A DNA stretch of 64,000 nucleotides from Planctomycetaceae bacterium. GTDB lineage: Bacteria; Planctomycetota; Planctomycetia; Planctomycetales; Planctomycetaceae. Location of the stretch: NCBI GenBank assembly GCA_024742875.1, contig JANSXP010000007.1, positions 1 through 64,000 of the forward strand. Direction: 5' to 3'. Within the stretch, counting starts at the first letter, position 1, and the number at the start of each line of letters is the position of its first letter. The notes under the pieces were generated by a model that saw only the letters and a list, made by a program, of their open reading frames with translations, searched no databases and was not told the DNA's origin. Below are positions 27,802 to 36,977 of the stretch, piece after piece. A program made the translations under genes and the position numbers.

Positions 27802-29769
27802 ATGATTCGCGGGCTGGTCATTGGTGTGATTCTGTGGAGCGATGCGGCAGCGCACGCTGATCTGTGGGAACTGCTGAACCCGCAGCTGACGGCCACGCGC
27901 GAGCAGCAGGCGGTTGCCCGTCGCCAGCTGGAGGAGCTTGGTCGCATGGAAATGGGGGTCGCGTCTGAGCGGATTGGAGCGCAGTACCACATGGCCCCCA
28001 CACCTCCCGCGGTGCCCCCCTTTGTGCAGGTTGATCTGGGACGTGTCTGCCGATTTGATACGGTGGTTGTGGTTCCGGCGGTGTCTCAGTTTGGCGGACA
28101 GGGGACGTCTGCCTATGCGTTTCCCGCCGCCTTTCGTGTGGATGCGTCTGATGATGCGAACTTTGATACGTTCACACCGCTGGGACTGATCACTGAGACA
28201 GGTCTGGAGAGCCGTCGCAGTCTGCCGATTGTGGTCCGCTGTGCGGGCACTCAGGCACGCTACCTGCGTGTGACGATTGTCCAGCTCGCTCAGGTGGCTG
28301 ACCGCTGGACGTTTGCTCTGGGCGAGATCATGGTGCTGGACGGAAACTACAACGTGGCTGTCGATGCCAGCGTCCGCATGCGAAAAGCGCCCCGCATTCC
28401 TCGCCGCTGGCACTCAGACTATCTGGTGGATGGCCGCACCACGCTGGGGCCACCCATTGTTGAAGAGCTGCCCGAGTTTGATGGCGCTTATGCGACCGAT
28501 GATGCCAGTGGTGACCGCTGGATGAAACTGGATCTGGGGCAGGCGTGCAGCATCCGGGAAGTCCGCCTGCATCCGATTCACGCTCGCCAGGGCAACTCGC
28601 TGCCCGGTTACAGCTTTCCGCAGCGGTTTCGTGTGGAACTGCGAGAGTCCGAAGCCGGACAGCCTCTGGCCGTGTTTGATTCTCTGTCGACGGAGTTCAG
28701 CAACCCGGGCAACAATCCGGTGGTCTGCCGCTTTGAGGACGTGACCGCGCGCTATGTTGATATTGTGTGCGTCGAGCCGTCTGTGGAAGACCCACGTCGC
28801 TTTGGGCTTTCTGAAGTGCAGGTGTATTCTGCCGGTCGCAACGTGGCGATCGATGGATCGGCGCGGCTGAGCGGGCCGCCGACTGAGCGCGGACCTCAAA
28901 TGCTGATTGACCAGTTCACCAGTTATGGTCGCGTGCTGGAACTGCCCGCCTGGATTGACCGCTGGGATCGTTATCGCCACGCCAGTCGAACGCTGGAACA
29001 GGCCGCAGCCGCGCAGCGGAAACAAATGGAAACCGCCGAGGCGCGAGCTGTGTGGCTGGGTGGAACGGGACTGCTGCTGGTCGGTCTTGCGACCGGCGGC
29101 GCGTCACTGATACGGCGTCGGCGTGAGGCGGCTGAAAAGCGTCGATTCCGGATGCGGCTGGCGCGGGACCTGCACGATGAGATCGGCAGCAATCTGGCCG
29201 CCATTGCGAGACTGGGTGAGGTGGTGACGCTGGAATCCAGCGACTCACAGGCACAGGAGGACTGGCAGGCCGTCCGTCAGCTGGCCCTGGAATGCACGGA
29301 CTCCATGCGGGACACCCTGTGGCTGCTGGGTGGGTCCCGCTACGATGGAGGCACGCTGTATGAGCGGCTGCAGACAACAGCCCGCAGGATGCTGCCGCAC
29401 ATCGCGCTCACGTGGGAAGCTTCCGCATCTTTGCCACCGGTTGCCCACGATTCTGAGTTGAGTCGCGATTTGTATCTGATCTTCAAGGAAATGATGGCCA
29501 ACGTGACGCGGCATGCCAGGGCGACAGAAGTGACCGTGCGATTGCAGGCGGGCCGCGAGACGCCGGTGGCCGGCGACCGTGGCGGCGATGGCTGGCTGAC
29601 GATTCAGGTCTGTGACAATGGAGTCGGCATGGAGGCTGGGCAGTCGTCCGGCATGGGGCTGGGCAACATTCGCCAGCGAACGCGCCGCCTGAACGGTCAC
29701 TTTTCGCTCCACTCGGTGCCCGGTGAGGGCACCCACCTTTCCCTCCAGGTTCCCGTCAGGACATCGTGA
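27802..29769 (+). CDS. NarL-type histidine kinase with two periplasmic discoidin-like domains
   Basis: About 655 aa from the ATG at 27802, which opens a clean signal peptide (MIRGLVIGVILW, cleavage after AHA). An ATG at 27718 overlapping the previous stop is the alternative start and would mask it. Two F5/8 type C (discoidin, galactose-binding-like) repeats follow, with PPFVQVDLGRVCRFDTVVVVP and RWMKLDLGQACSIREVRLHP. A membrane helix comes next (WLGGTGLLLVGLATGGASLI), then a HisKA_3 domain with the phospho-acceptor in RLARDLHDEIGSNLAAIARL. The ATPase domain has EMMANVTRHARA and VCDNGVGME and ends GMGLGNIRQRTRRL. It probably senses a glycan. Its stop overlaps the start of the NarL regulator. 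Confidence 0.9.
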   Translation: MIRGLVIGVILWSDAAAHADLWELLNPQLTATREQQAVARRQLEELGRMEMGVASERIGAQYHMAPTPPAVPPFVQVDLGRVCRFDTVVVVPAVSQFGGQGTSAYAFPAAFRVDASDDANFDTFTPLGLITETGLESRRSLPIVVRCAGTQARYLRVTIVQLAQVADRWTFALGEIMVLDGNYNVAVDASVRMRKAPRIPRRWHSDYLVDGRTTLGPPIVEELPEFDGAYATDDASGDRWMKLDLGQACSIREVRLHPIHARQGNSLPGYSFPQRFRVELRESEAGQPLAVFDSLSTEFSNPGNNPVVCRFEDVTARYVDIVCVEPSVEDPRRFGLSEVQVYSAGRNVAIDGSARLSGPPTERGPQMLIDQFTSYGRVLELPAWIDRWDRYRHASRTLEQAAAAQRKQMETAEARAVWLGGTGLLLVGLATGGASLIRRRREAAEKRRFRMRLARDLHDEIGSNLAAIARLGEVVTLESSDSQAQEDWQAVRQLALECTDSMRDTLWLLGGSRYDGGTLYERLQTTARRMLPHIALTWEASASLPPVAHDSELSRDLYLIFKEMMANVTRHARATEVTVRLQAGRETPVAGDRGGDGWLTIQVCDNGVGMEAGQSSGMGLGNIRQRTRRLNGHFSLHSVPGEGTHLSLQVPVRTS

Positions 29770-30422
29770 TGAGTGGTCTGTGGATTATTGAAGACAACGT
29801 CAGCTATCGGCAGGCCACAGCGCGCGGCATTCAGCGGGTCAGCCCGGACTGGGTGGCGGCCCAGTTTTCGTGCTGCGAGGATGCCCTGGCTGCCATTGAG
29901 GGGGGCGATCAGCCGGATGTGGTGCTGATGGATATTGGGCTGCCCGGTATTGACGGCATTGCCGGCATTGGTGAGATCAAACAGCGCGTTCCGCAGGCAT
30001 CGATCCTGATTCTGACGGTGTTTGAGGACGACGACAAAATCTTCCGCGCGCTGAAGGCTGGTGCCTCGGGCTATCTGCTCAAGTCCGCCTCCATGGAACG
30101 TGTGGTGGAAGCTGTGGAACTGGTACGTCAGGGCGGTGCGCCGATCAATCCCCGTATCGCTACCCGTGTGCTGGCCATGTTTGCCGAACTGGCACCCAGT
30201 CGTCAGGACTACAACCTGAATGATCGGGAACGGGCGGTGCTCGGCTGCATGGTGCAGGGACTGGTCCGCAAGCAGACAGCCGCGGAGCTGAATCTGAATG
30301 TGCACACCGTGGATTACGTCATGCGCCGCATTTACCGCAAGCTGCATGTCAACGGTGCCACGCAGGCGGTTGCCCTGGCCGTGCGGGATCGCCTAGTGGA
30401 CACACCGCCGGAAGACGCCTGA
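29769..30422 (+). CDS. NarL/FixJ-family response regulator
   Basis: 217 aa from the ATG at 29769 (TGATG overlap with the kinase). Receiver domain with D55 in VVLMDIGLPGIDG and K in YLLKSASME. The C-terminal LuxR-type helix-turn-helix begins LNDRERAVLGCMVQGLVRKQ and has the recognition region LNVHTVDYVMRRIYRKLHV. It would be the DNA-binding output of the discoidin-type kinase encoded just upstream. Targets are unknown; no clear site can be recognised nearby. Confidence 0.94.
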   Translation: MSGLWIIEDNVSYRQATARGIQRVSPDWVAAQFSCCEDALAAIEGGDQPDVVLMDIGLPGIDGIAGIGEIKQRVPQASILILTVFEDDDKIFRALKAGASGYLLKSASMERVVEAVELVRQGGAPINPRIATRVLAMFAELAPSRQDYNLNDRERAVLGCMVQGLVRKQTAAELNLNVHTVDYVMRRIYRKLHVNGATQAVALAVRDRLVDTPPEDA

Positions 30423-30444
30423 ACAGGGCTTCACCGGGAGCCTG

Positions 30445-31452
30445 TTATTTTCTGGCATCTCCGGCACTGTGCGCCACGCAGTTTGGACAGGTGCCTGACG
30501 ATTCCAGGTCGGTAAGATTTTGCAGTGTCGTGCTGGCGATCTGTTCCAGCGCGTCTGCGGTAAAGAAGCCCTGATGGCCGGTGATCAGCACGTTGGGAAA
30601 CGTCAGCAGCCGCGCAAACACATCATCGCGAATGACTTCGCCGGAGAGATCTTCAAAAAACAGGTCCGCTTCTTCTTCATAAACGTCGATGCCCAGTCCG
30701 CCCAAGTGACCGGACTTCAAGCCTCGGATCACGGCCTGCGTCTCGACAATACCCCCGCGACTGGTGTTGATGAGCATGACGCCCGGCTTCATTTGCGCAA
30801 TGGCCTCGTCATTGATCAGGTAGTGTGTTTCGGGCACCAGTGGACAGTGAAGTGTGACGATGTCTGATTCAGCAAGCAGAGTCGGCTGATCCACATAGGT
30901 GACGCCTGCCGCCGTGCATTCTGTGCTGGGATTCAGATCGTGTGCCAGCACGCGGCAGCCAAATCCCCGAGCGATGCGGCACACGCACGCGCCGATGGTG
31001 CCGGTGCCAATGACGCCAATCGTGCGCTCGAACAGGTCAAATCCCAGCAGGCCATTCAGTCGGAAATCTCCCTCGCGAACTCGCGCATAGGCTTTGTGGA
31101 GTCGGCGATTGAGGGAGAGAATCAGGGCAAACGTATGCTCGGCCACGGCATGAGGCGAGTAGGCGGGGACGCGGGCCACCACAATGCCCCGGTCGGCGGC
31201 TGCTTCCAGGTCCACGTTGTTGAATCCCGCACATCGCAGTACGACCACCTTCAGGCCGTGATCTGCCAGCTGCGACAGAACGTCCCGATCCAGCACGTCA
31301 TTGACAAACACGCAAACGGCCGGGAAACCGCAGGCCAAAGAGGCGGTGGCCTTCGTCAGACGAGTTTCGTGAAACGTAATTTCGTGAGCGGAATCCGCTG
31401 ACTCAAACGATTGTCTGTCATAAGCTTTGGTGCTGAAGAAGGCTGTTTTCAT
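30445..31452 (-). CDS. ldhA: D-lactate dehydrogenase-like 2-hydroxyacid dehydrogenase
   Basis: 335 aa from the ATG at 31452; the frame runs further upstream but without homology. NAD-dependent reduction of pyruvate to D-lactate is the likely reaction. The Rossmann motif is [20 protein letters not shown], followed by LAHDLNP (acidic residue for NAD preference). The catalytic Arg is in [11 protein letters not shown], the Glu in [14 protein letters not shown] and the catalytic His in [15 protein letters not shown], the last two in forms typical of LdhA rather than phosphoglycerate or formate dehydrogenases. Divergent from a sensor kinase gene, with a 444-bp gap. Confidence 0.9.
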   Translation of the reverse strand: MKTAFFSTKAYDRQSFESADSAHEITFHETRLTKATASLACGFPAVCVFVNDVLDRDVLSQLADHGLKVVVLRCAGFNNVDLEAAADRGIVVARVPAYSPHAVAEHTFALILSLNRRLHKAYARVREGDFRLNGLLGFDLFERTIGVIGTGTIGACVCRIARGFGCRVLAHDLNPSTECTAAGVTYVDQPTLLAESDIVTLHCPLVPETHYLINDEAIAQMKPGVMLINTSRGGIVETQAVIRGLKSGHLGGLGIDVYEEEADLFFEDLSGEVIRDDVFARLLTFPNVLITGHQGFFTADALEQIASTTLQNLTDLESSGTCPNCVAHSAGDARK

Positions 31453-31896
31453 GGTCACTTTCTGGACAGGAGGATCGGCCATCCGGCAGGGATAATGTGG
31501 GAGAGACAATGCGGCAAAGACGCAAATGGTCGCACGGACGATGGTCGAATGATCTGTTCGAAGCATGTACCGTGCCAGCGTGGATGCAGACGGCGTTTTC
31601 GTCGCCTCAGAAAGGTTTCCGCCCTGTCCCTCCCCCATTCGCCTGGCTTGTGGGCTGTATTGCTGTCGTCGTGGTGTGCGAATCGGCGCACTTTGGAATC
31701 GCCGCAGCTGTCGCACGGGGTTGAGGCTGGGATTGTCAATGTCGATTGGGATACTGAACGGATGGAATGAAAACTGCATGCGTCATGTTGGCCACAAGTC
31801 AGCACGGGCGAGTCTTGACGCACCCCCACCGCCACCGCGCGATATCGTCCGTGATTCTCGCTCCGTGATTTTCCGCCCAGCAAGGAATAACAACAG
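31453..31896. other. Intergenic region between ldhA-like gene and PAS kinase
   Basis: 444 bases between divergent genes. I find no supportable gene, RNA or clear promoter. It presumably holds both promoters. Confidence 0.5.
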
Positions 31897-33729
31897 GTGA
31901 CTGGTTCTGAGCCGATTCCCTCCCGACAGACGGCGGATGATGCCACGCGACTGCGGACGATCATGGAGGCCGCGGTCGATGGTGTGATTACTATTGGAGA
32001 ACGCGGGTTAATCGAAGATGTGAATTCCGCCGCCGAGCGGCTGTTTGGTTATACGGCGTCGGAAATGGTGGGTCAGAACGTCAACATGCTGATGCCCGCA
32101 CCGTTTCAGCAGGAGCATGACGGCTATCTGCGCAACTATGTGGAAGGTGGTCCCGCCAGAATCATTGGCATCGGCCGGGAAGTGGAGGGCCTGCGGAAAG
32201 ATGGCTCCACGTTTCCGCTGTACCTGGCGGTGAGTGAGGCCCGGGTGGCCGGTCGCCGTCTGTTTACGGGGTTTGTCCACGACCTGACGGATGTCAAGCA
32301 GGCCCAGCAGCAGGCCACCCATCTGGGTCGCATTCTTGAGGACTCACTCAACGAGATCTTTGTGTTTGATGTGGATACGCTGGAGTTTGTCTTTGCCAAT
32401 CGCGGCGCGCTGGAGAATCTGGGTTACCGATTCGATGAATTGACGATCCGGACACCTGTCGACATCAAGCCGCATTACTCCCGTGATGACTTTGAATCGC
32501 TGGTTGCCGGACTGCGTTCCGGCGAAGAGTCCGTCCTTGAGTTTGAAACCGTCCATGAACGGAAAGACGGCAGTCATTACCACGTGCTGGTTCGATTGCA
32601 GATTGCCGAGTGGGAAGAACGCTCGGTGTTTGTCGCGATCGTTCTTGATATCACCGACCGTCAGCGGCAGGAAACGGAGCTGAAAATTCGCGACCGCGCG
32701 ATCCAGTCTGCCAGCGAGGGGATTGTGATTGCCGACGCCAGGCAGCCCGGCAATCCCATTGTGTTTGTCAATGAAGCATTCACAAAGATCAGCGGGTATG
32801 ACTGGGAAGAATCGGTCGGCCGTTCGTGCGAAATCCTGTGTGGTGACGGAGCCGATGCGGTCAGCCTCGAGGGCCTGAAATCGGCAGTCACCCAGGGGCT
32901 GGAGTTTCGCGATACGGTGCAGTGCCGTCGTAAAAACGGCACGGCATTCTGGAACAAACTGTCGGTGGCTCCCATTGCCAACAGCCGCGGAAACGTCACC
33001 CATCTGGTGGCTGTGATGGAGGATGTGTCTTTGCGGCGTCAGGCGGAAGAGCAACTGCTGCAGTCCGAACGACTGGCCGCCATTGGGCAGATGGTGACCG
33101 GCCTGGCGCATGAAAGTCGAAACGCGTTACAGCGGGCCCAGGCGTGTCTGGATATGCTGACACTTGATCTGGAGGATCAGCCTGAACAGCTTGAGCTCAC
33201 TGAAAAGACCCGCCGCGCGCTCACAGATCTGTACCGTCACTACGAAGAAGTTCGCAACTACGCCGCGCCCATTGTGCTGGAGAAACGCCCAATTGATGTC
33301 GTGCGGCTGATTCGTCAAACGTGGGCCGACATGGAGGCTGTGCGGGGCCGGCGGGCATTTGAATTCCAAATTGTGGACCACGGTGTACCGCTGACAGTCC
33401 CCGCCGACGATCATCGTCTGCGTCAGGTCTTTCTGAATATCATGGAAAATTCGGTGTCCGCCTGCGGAGACAGTGGGCGGATTGATGTGGAGTGTGCCCT
33501 GCAGTCCGGCGGTGATCAGACGCACTGTTGCCTGACCTTTCAGGACAGCGGTCCCGGGTTTGATGCCACAACCACAGAAGCCGCGTTTCAGCCGTTTTTT
33601 ACGACCAAACAGAAGGGTACGGGGCTGGGCATGGCCATCTCCAAACGCATTATCGAGGCTCATGGCGGACACATCACCATTGTTCCCTGTGAGCGGGGCG
33701 CTCGAATCGAAGTACAGATTCCCTGCTGA
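31897..33729 (+). CDS. Cytoplasmic sensor kinase with FixL-like, generic and LOV-like PAS domains
   Basis: 610 aa, GTG start at 31897 with AAGGA about 10 bp upstream; no membrane helix. PAS1 (about 15-130) closely follows FixL (NVNMLMPAPFQQEHDGYL, then RIIGIGREVEGLRKDG), but the residue before IIGIGR, where FixL has its heme-ligand His, is Arg88. PAS2 covers about 140-255. PAS3 (about 262-380) reads like a LOV domain: DARQPGNPIVFVNEAF, then VGRSCEILCG with a Cys (C311) at the flavin-adduct position, then KNGTAFWN. Several FMN-contacting Asn/Gln positions differ. The kinase core has TGLAHESRNALQ (H405), DSGPGFD and GTGLGMAIS. The sigma-54 regulator 364 bp downstream is its likely partner. Confidence 0.9.
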   Translation: MTGSEPIPSRQTADDATRLRTIMEAAVDGVITIGERGLIEDVNSAAERLFGYTASEMVGQNVNMLMPAPFQQEHDGYLRNYVEGGPARIIGIGREVEGLRKDGSTFPLYLAVSEARVAGRRLFTGFVHDLTDVKQAQQQATHLGRILEDSLNEIFVFDVDTLEFVFANRGALENLGYRFDELTIRTPVDIKPHYSRDDFESLVAGLRSGEESVLEFETVHERKDGSHYHVLVRLQIAEWEERSVFVAIVLDITDRQRQETELKIRDRAIQSASEGIVIADARQPGNPIVFVNEAFTKISGYDWEESVGRSCEILCGDGADAVSLEGLKSAVTQGLEFRDTVQCRRKNGTAFWNKLSVAPIANSRGNVTHLVAVMEDVSLRRQAEEQLLQSERLAAIGQMVTGLAHESRNALQRAQACLDMLTLDLEDQPEQLELTEKTRRALTDLYRHYEEVRNYAAPIVLEKRPIDVVRLIRQTWADMEAVRGRRAFEFQIVDHGVPLTVPADDHRLRQVFLNIMENSVSACGDSGRIDVECALQSGGDQTHCCLTFQDSGPGFDATTTEAAFQPFFTTKQKGTGLGMAISKRIIEAHGGHITIVPCERGARIEVQIPC

Positions 33730-34093
33730 ATCCTCGCCGAGTGCCCATCGATGTGACTGACACTGTATTTCCCGTGACGCAGTGGCACACTTTTCGGTAT
33801 TGTGTGCGTTACAGCGCGCTTTGGTGCTCACTGATCGATGGGCTGGTGGGTCATTGGGTGTCCGCAAAAAAAAAATCTGGCGCGGTGGAAGGGCTGCCGC
33901 TGGTCGTCTGAGCCAATTGTGAACAGTCAAGACACCCGTTCCGGCATGATCCGTGCAGAGAGTGACTGGCTCCGCTTTGGCGACAGCACCACTGTCTGCA
34001 GGGCGTGTGTTTGAACCCGGCGAGCTGTGCGGCTGGTTCCTGCCAGGATCGACCTGCTGTCGGGTGAGGCCCGCGACCAATTCTGATTGAGAA
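33730..34093. other. Intergenic region between sensor kinase and sigma-54 regulator
   Basis: 364 bases, unusually long for a kinase/regulator pair. It contains a run of ten A at 33866-33875. A TGGCAC stands near 33781 but lacks a proper -12 partner, so I do not call a sigma-54 promoter. No gene found. Confidence 0.5.
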
Positions 34094-35461
34094 ATGACTG
34101 TGCCCGAAGAACCACCCATCGCACTGCTGCTTGTTGAAGACGAGGACGATTTTCGTGAAACCACGGCGCGGTGGATGTCGCGAAAAGGGCATCAGGTGAG
34201 CGAAGCGGCCAATGCCCAGCAGGCACTCGCCCTGCTCGACCGTCAGCATTTTGAAGTGGCAGTTGTCGATATGAACATGCCAGGCATATCGGGCGTCGAA
34301 CTGCTGCAGCGGATGAAGTCCGACGACATTGAAACGGAAGTCATCATTCTGACCGGTCAGGGGACCATTGAGTCGGCCGTCCAGGCCATGAAAATCGGGG
34401 CGTCCGATTATCTGACCAAGCCGTTTCCGCTGGGCGACCTCGAACAGCGTTGTCGTCTCGCATGGCGTCGCGGACAGCTGACGAAGGAAAATCGTCAGCT
34501 GAAAGCCGTCATTCGTCGGCAGCAGCCCAGGACCCGTATGATCGGGCAGTCACCCGCGATGTGTGAGGTGGAGCGGCTGATCGAGCGTGTGGCGCCCACG
34601 GACAAAGCCGTGCTGATCCAGGGAGAAAGCGGCACCGGCAAAGAGCTGGTGGCTCGCGCGGTTCAGCAAAACAGCCAGCGAGCCGACCGGCCCTTTGTGA
34701 CCATCAACTGCGCTGCATTGCCCGAGAGCCTGGTCGAAAGTGAACTGTTCGGGCATCAAAAAGGGGCCTTCACCGGGGCGACCAGTGACAAGCCGGGACT
34801 GTTTGAAGTGGCCGACGGAGGCACACTGTTTATCGACGAGCTGGGAGAGCTGCCACTGGCCCTGCAGCCCAAACTGCTGCGGGTCCTGGAAGACGGTTCG
34901 TTACGGCGGGTGGGGTCCCACAAGGAGCGAAAAATTGACGTGCGAATTGTTGCGGCCACCAATCGGGATCTGGCGGAAGATGTGAAGGCGGGCCTGTTTC
35001 GCGAAGATTTGTTTTATCGCCTGAACGTGCTGTCCATCAAGCTGGCCCCGCTGCGGGAGCGCGGCGACGATCTGGATCTGCTGATCGATCACCGACTGGG
35101 GGCGGACTGGAAACTGGAGGCCGATGCTCGCGCCCTGCTGCATCGCTGTCGCTGGCCTGGTAACGTGCGGCAACTGATCAATGTGATCGATCGCGCCACG
35201 ATTCTGGCCGACGGGCAGACGGTGACGGTCGATGATCTGCCCGGCGATCTGCTGGATGATGACAGCAGCGCGACACCACAGATTATGGTTGCCCAGGATA
35301 CGTCCCGCCTGGACGACATCGAAAAAGCGCACATCGTGGAAGTCCTCGAACGGGAAAAAGGCAACAAAGCCAGAGCCGCAAGGGCTTTGGGCATCCATCG
35401 TCGAAAGCTGTACCGCCTGCTGGAGCGCTACGAACTGCATAAGCCCGAAACAGCCTCATGA
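34094..35461 (+). CDS. Sigma-54-dependent response regulator (NtrC type)
   Basis: 455 aa. Receiver with D59 in [13 protein letters not shown] and K in [11 protein letters not shown]+ domain with Walker [20 protein letters not shown] ([11 protein letters not shown]), Walker [11 protein letters not shown] and sensor region [10 protein letters not shown]. The C-terminal Fis-type helix-turn-helix is [21 protein letters not shown]. It is the likely partner of the PAS kinase upstream. Its stop overlaps the start of the VIT1/CCC1 transporter by 4 bp, so transporter and regulator are co-expressed. Confidence 0.95.
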   Translation: MTVPEEPPIALLLVEDEDDFRETTARWMSRKGHQVSEAANAQQALALLDRQHFEVAVVDMNMPGISGVELLQRMKSDDIETEVIILTGQGTIESAVQAMKIGASDYLTKPFPLGDLEQRCRLAWRRGQLTKENRQLKAVIRRQQPRTRMIGQSPAMCEVERLIERVAPTDKAVLIQGESGTGKELVARAVQQNSQRADRPFVTINCAALPESLVESELFGHQKGAFTGATSDKPGLFEVADGGTLFIDELGELPLALQPKLLRVLEDGSLRRVGSHKERKIDVRIVAATNRDLAEDVKAGLFREDLFYRLNVLSIKLAPLRERGDDLDLLIDHRLGADWKLEADARALLHRCRWPGNVRQLINVIDRATILADGQTVTVDDLPGDLLDDDSSATPQIMVAQDTSRLDDIEKAHIVEVLEREKGNKARAARALGIHRRKLYRLLERYELHKPETAS

Positions 35462-36225
35462 CACACGACGCGCACAGCCAGTCGCATTTGGATGCCGAGC
35501 ACACACCGGCGGCTGTCTCAAAGCGACTGGCGCGTTCGCGGCGACACAGCTATCTGAGAGATTTCGTTTACGGCGGAATTGACGGAGCGGTGACGACATT
35601 TGCCGTGGTTTCCGGTGTGGCCGGGGCGGGACTGTCGTCCGGCGTGGTGATTGTGCTGGGCTTTGCCAACCTCATTGGGGACGGCTTCAGCATGGCGGCC
35701 GGTAACTACCTGGGCGCACGCGCTGATCTGCAACTGCTCGAGCGGGCGCGGCAGACCGAAAAGATGCACGTCGAAAGGTTTCCGGACAAAGAGCGTGAGG
35801 AGATCCGACAGATTCTCTCTGCCAAGGGGTTTTCTGGTGACACGCTCCAGCGGGCCGTCGAGACAATCACGTCCGATCCTGAGCTGTGGGTCAACACAAT
35901 GCTGCAGGAAGAGTACGGCCTGTCACTGTCTCGCCCCAGTCCGGTCACAGCGGCTCTGGTCACTCTTGCCGCGTTTGTGCTGATCGGCGTCCTGCCTCTT
36001 CTGGCTTCTGTGGTGGACTGGATGGGGGCAACAGACAGTCGACCGTTTGTCGTTAGTTCGGTGCTGACCGGCCTGGCGTTCTTTGGCGTGGGAGCTGTCA
36101 AGGCGCGGTTCGTGTCTGATCGCTGGTACCGCGCCGGACTGGAGACGCTGCTGGTCGGAGGAGCCGCTGCCCTGCTCGCTTATGGCATCGGTGTGCTGCT
36201 CGCCGGTGTGGTGCACACCGGGTGA
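35458..36225 (+). CDS. VIT1/CCC1-family transporter
   Basis: A 255-aa membrane protein of the family that exports Fe2+ or Mn2+ out of the cytosol. Helices lie at about 35-55, 58-80, 160-180, 195-215 and 225-250. The family hallmarks are YGGIDGAVTTFAVVSGVAGAG and FANLIGDGFSMAAGNYLGARA, the conserved glycine-rich first helices. The hydrophilic middle segment (about 85-150) holds Glu-rich helices like the metal-binding domain of plant VIT1 (KEREEIRQIL, MLQEEYGL). It starts within the stop codon of the sigma-54 regulator, so redox or metal sensing could control its level; that is inference. Confidence 0.9.
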   Translation: MTHDAHSQSHLDAEHTPAAVSKRLARSRRHSYLRDFVYGGIDGAVTTFAVVSGVAGAGLSSGVVIVLGFANLIGDGFSMAAGNYLGARADLQLLERARQTEKMHVERFPDKEREEIRQILSAKGFSGDTLQRAVETITSDPELWVNTMLQEEYGLSLSRPSPVTAALVTLAAFVLIGVLPLLASVVDWMGATDSRPFVVSSVLTGLAFFGVGAVKARFVSDRWYRAGLETLLVGGAAALLAYGIGVLLAGVVHTG

Positions 36226-36503
36226 TCCGCGTGTGACACACACGCTCAGCTGTGTGGGCACCGCACAGCCAGTGTGCGGGTGTGACTGTCATTTTCTGTG
36301 GGACACGCAGGAACACGATTCCGGTTGGGCGATGCCGGCGACGCGGATTTGGAATGCGTTTTGCATTGGCATGTGGAGGCTGGCTGAGGCTGGCAGACGC
36401 GAACTCTCGCACGTTTTCTCGGGTTACAGAACGCGTCTATGTCGTGCGTCAGCTGGCTGCCGCAACCCGTTTTCTGTCTTCGCTCTGTGTGGAAAGGTTC
36501 ATC

Positions 36504-36962
36504 ATGATCAACATCAATCGAATCCTTGTGGCGACGGACTTCAGCGACTCGGGGAGAACGGCCCTGCAGTATGCGGTGGCGTTCGCCGATCAGTTTGGAG
36601 CGTCTGTCGACCTGATGCACGTGGTGGAACCGGTTCCGTCCGGCGCACTGCTGAGTTATGTGCCCAAAGAAGAACTGCGGCAGAACATGCTGACGCACGC
36701 CAAAGAACAGATGCAGCAGCTGCACAGTGAATGGGACGAATATGCGTTCCCCGTGAACCAGGTGGTCACCGAAGGGCACCCGTTTGTGGAAATCATTCGT
36801 CACGCCCGGCAGATACAGGCCGATCTGATTGTGATGGGCACGCACGGTCGTGGGGCGATCGCTCATATGCTGATCGGCAGCGTGGCCGAAAAAGTGGTTC
36901 GCAAGGCCCCCTGTCCGGTACTCACCGTGCGCCATCCTGAACACGAGTTCCTGCATCCGTGA
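36504..36962 (+). CDS. Universal stress protein (UspA family)
   Basis: 152 aa from the ATG at 36504 with GAAAGG about 8 bp upstream; the frame extends upstream but with unrelated sequence. It starts with NRILVATDFSDSGRTALQYA. It ends with the ATP-binding pattern G-2x-G-9x-G-S, seen as GTHGRGAIAHMLIGSVAEKVV, followed by PCPVLTVR. This marks the nucleotide-binding UspFG/MJ0577 subgroup. Usp proteins protect cells under stress; the specific role is unknown. Confidence 0.95.
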   Translation: MININRILVATDFSDSGRTALQYAVAFADQFGASVDLMHVVEPVPSGALLSYVPKEELRQNMLTHAKEQMQQLHSEWDEYAFPVNQVVTEGHPFVEIIRHARQIQADLIVMGTHGRGAIAHMLIGSVAEKVVRKAPCPVLTVRHPEHEFLHP

Positions 36963-36977
36963 ATGGGGTGAGATTTG

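Noticed and set aside
33770-33800. TGGCAC as a sigma-54 -24 box
   Set aside because: The -12 element (TTGC) is absent at the required spacing.
36230-36244. CGTGTG-ACA-CACACG palindrome after the VIT1/CCC1 gene
   Set aside because: Short, no T tract, and dinucleotide-like composition; not enough for a terminator or operator call.
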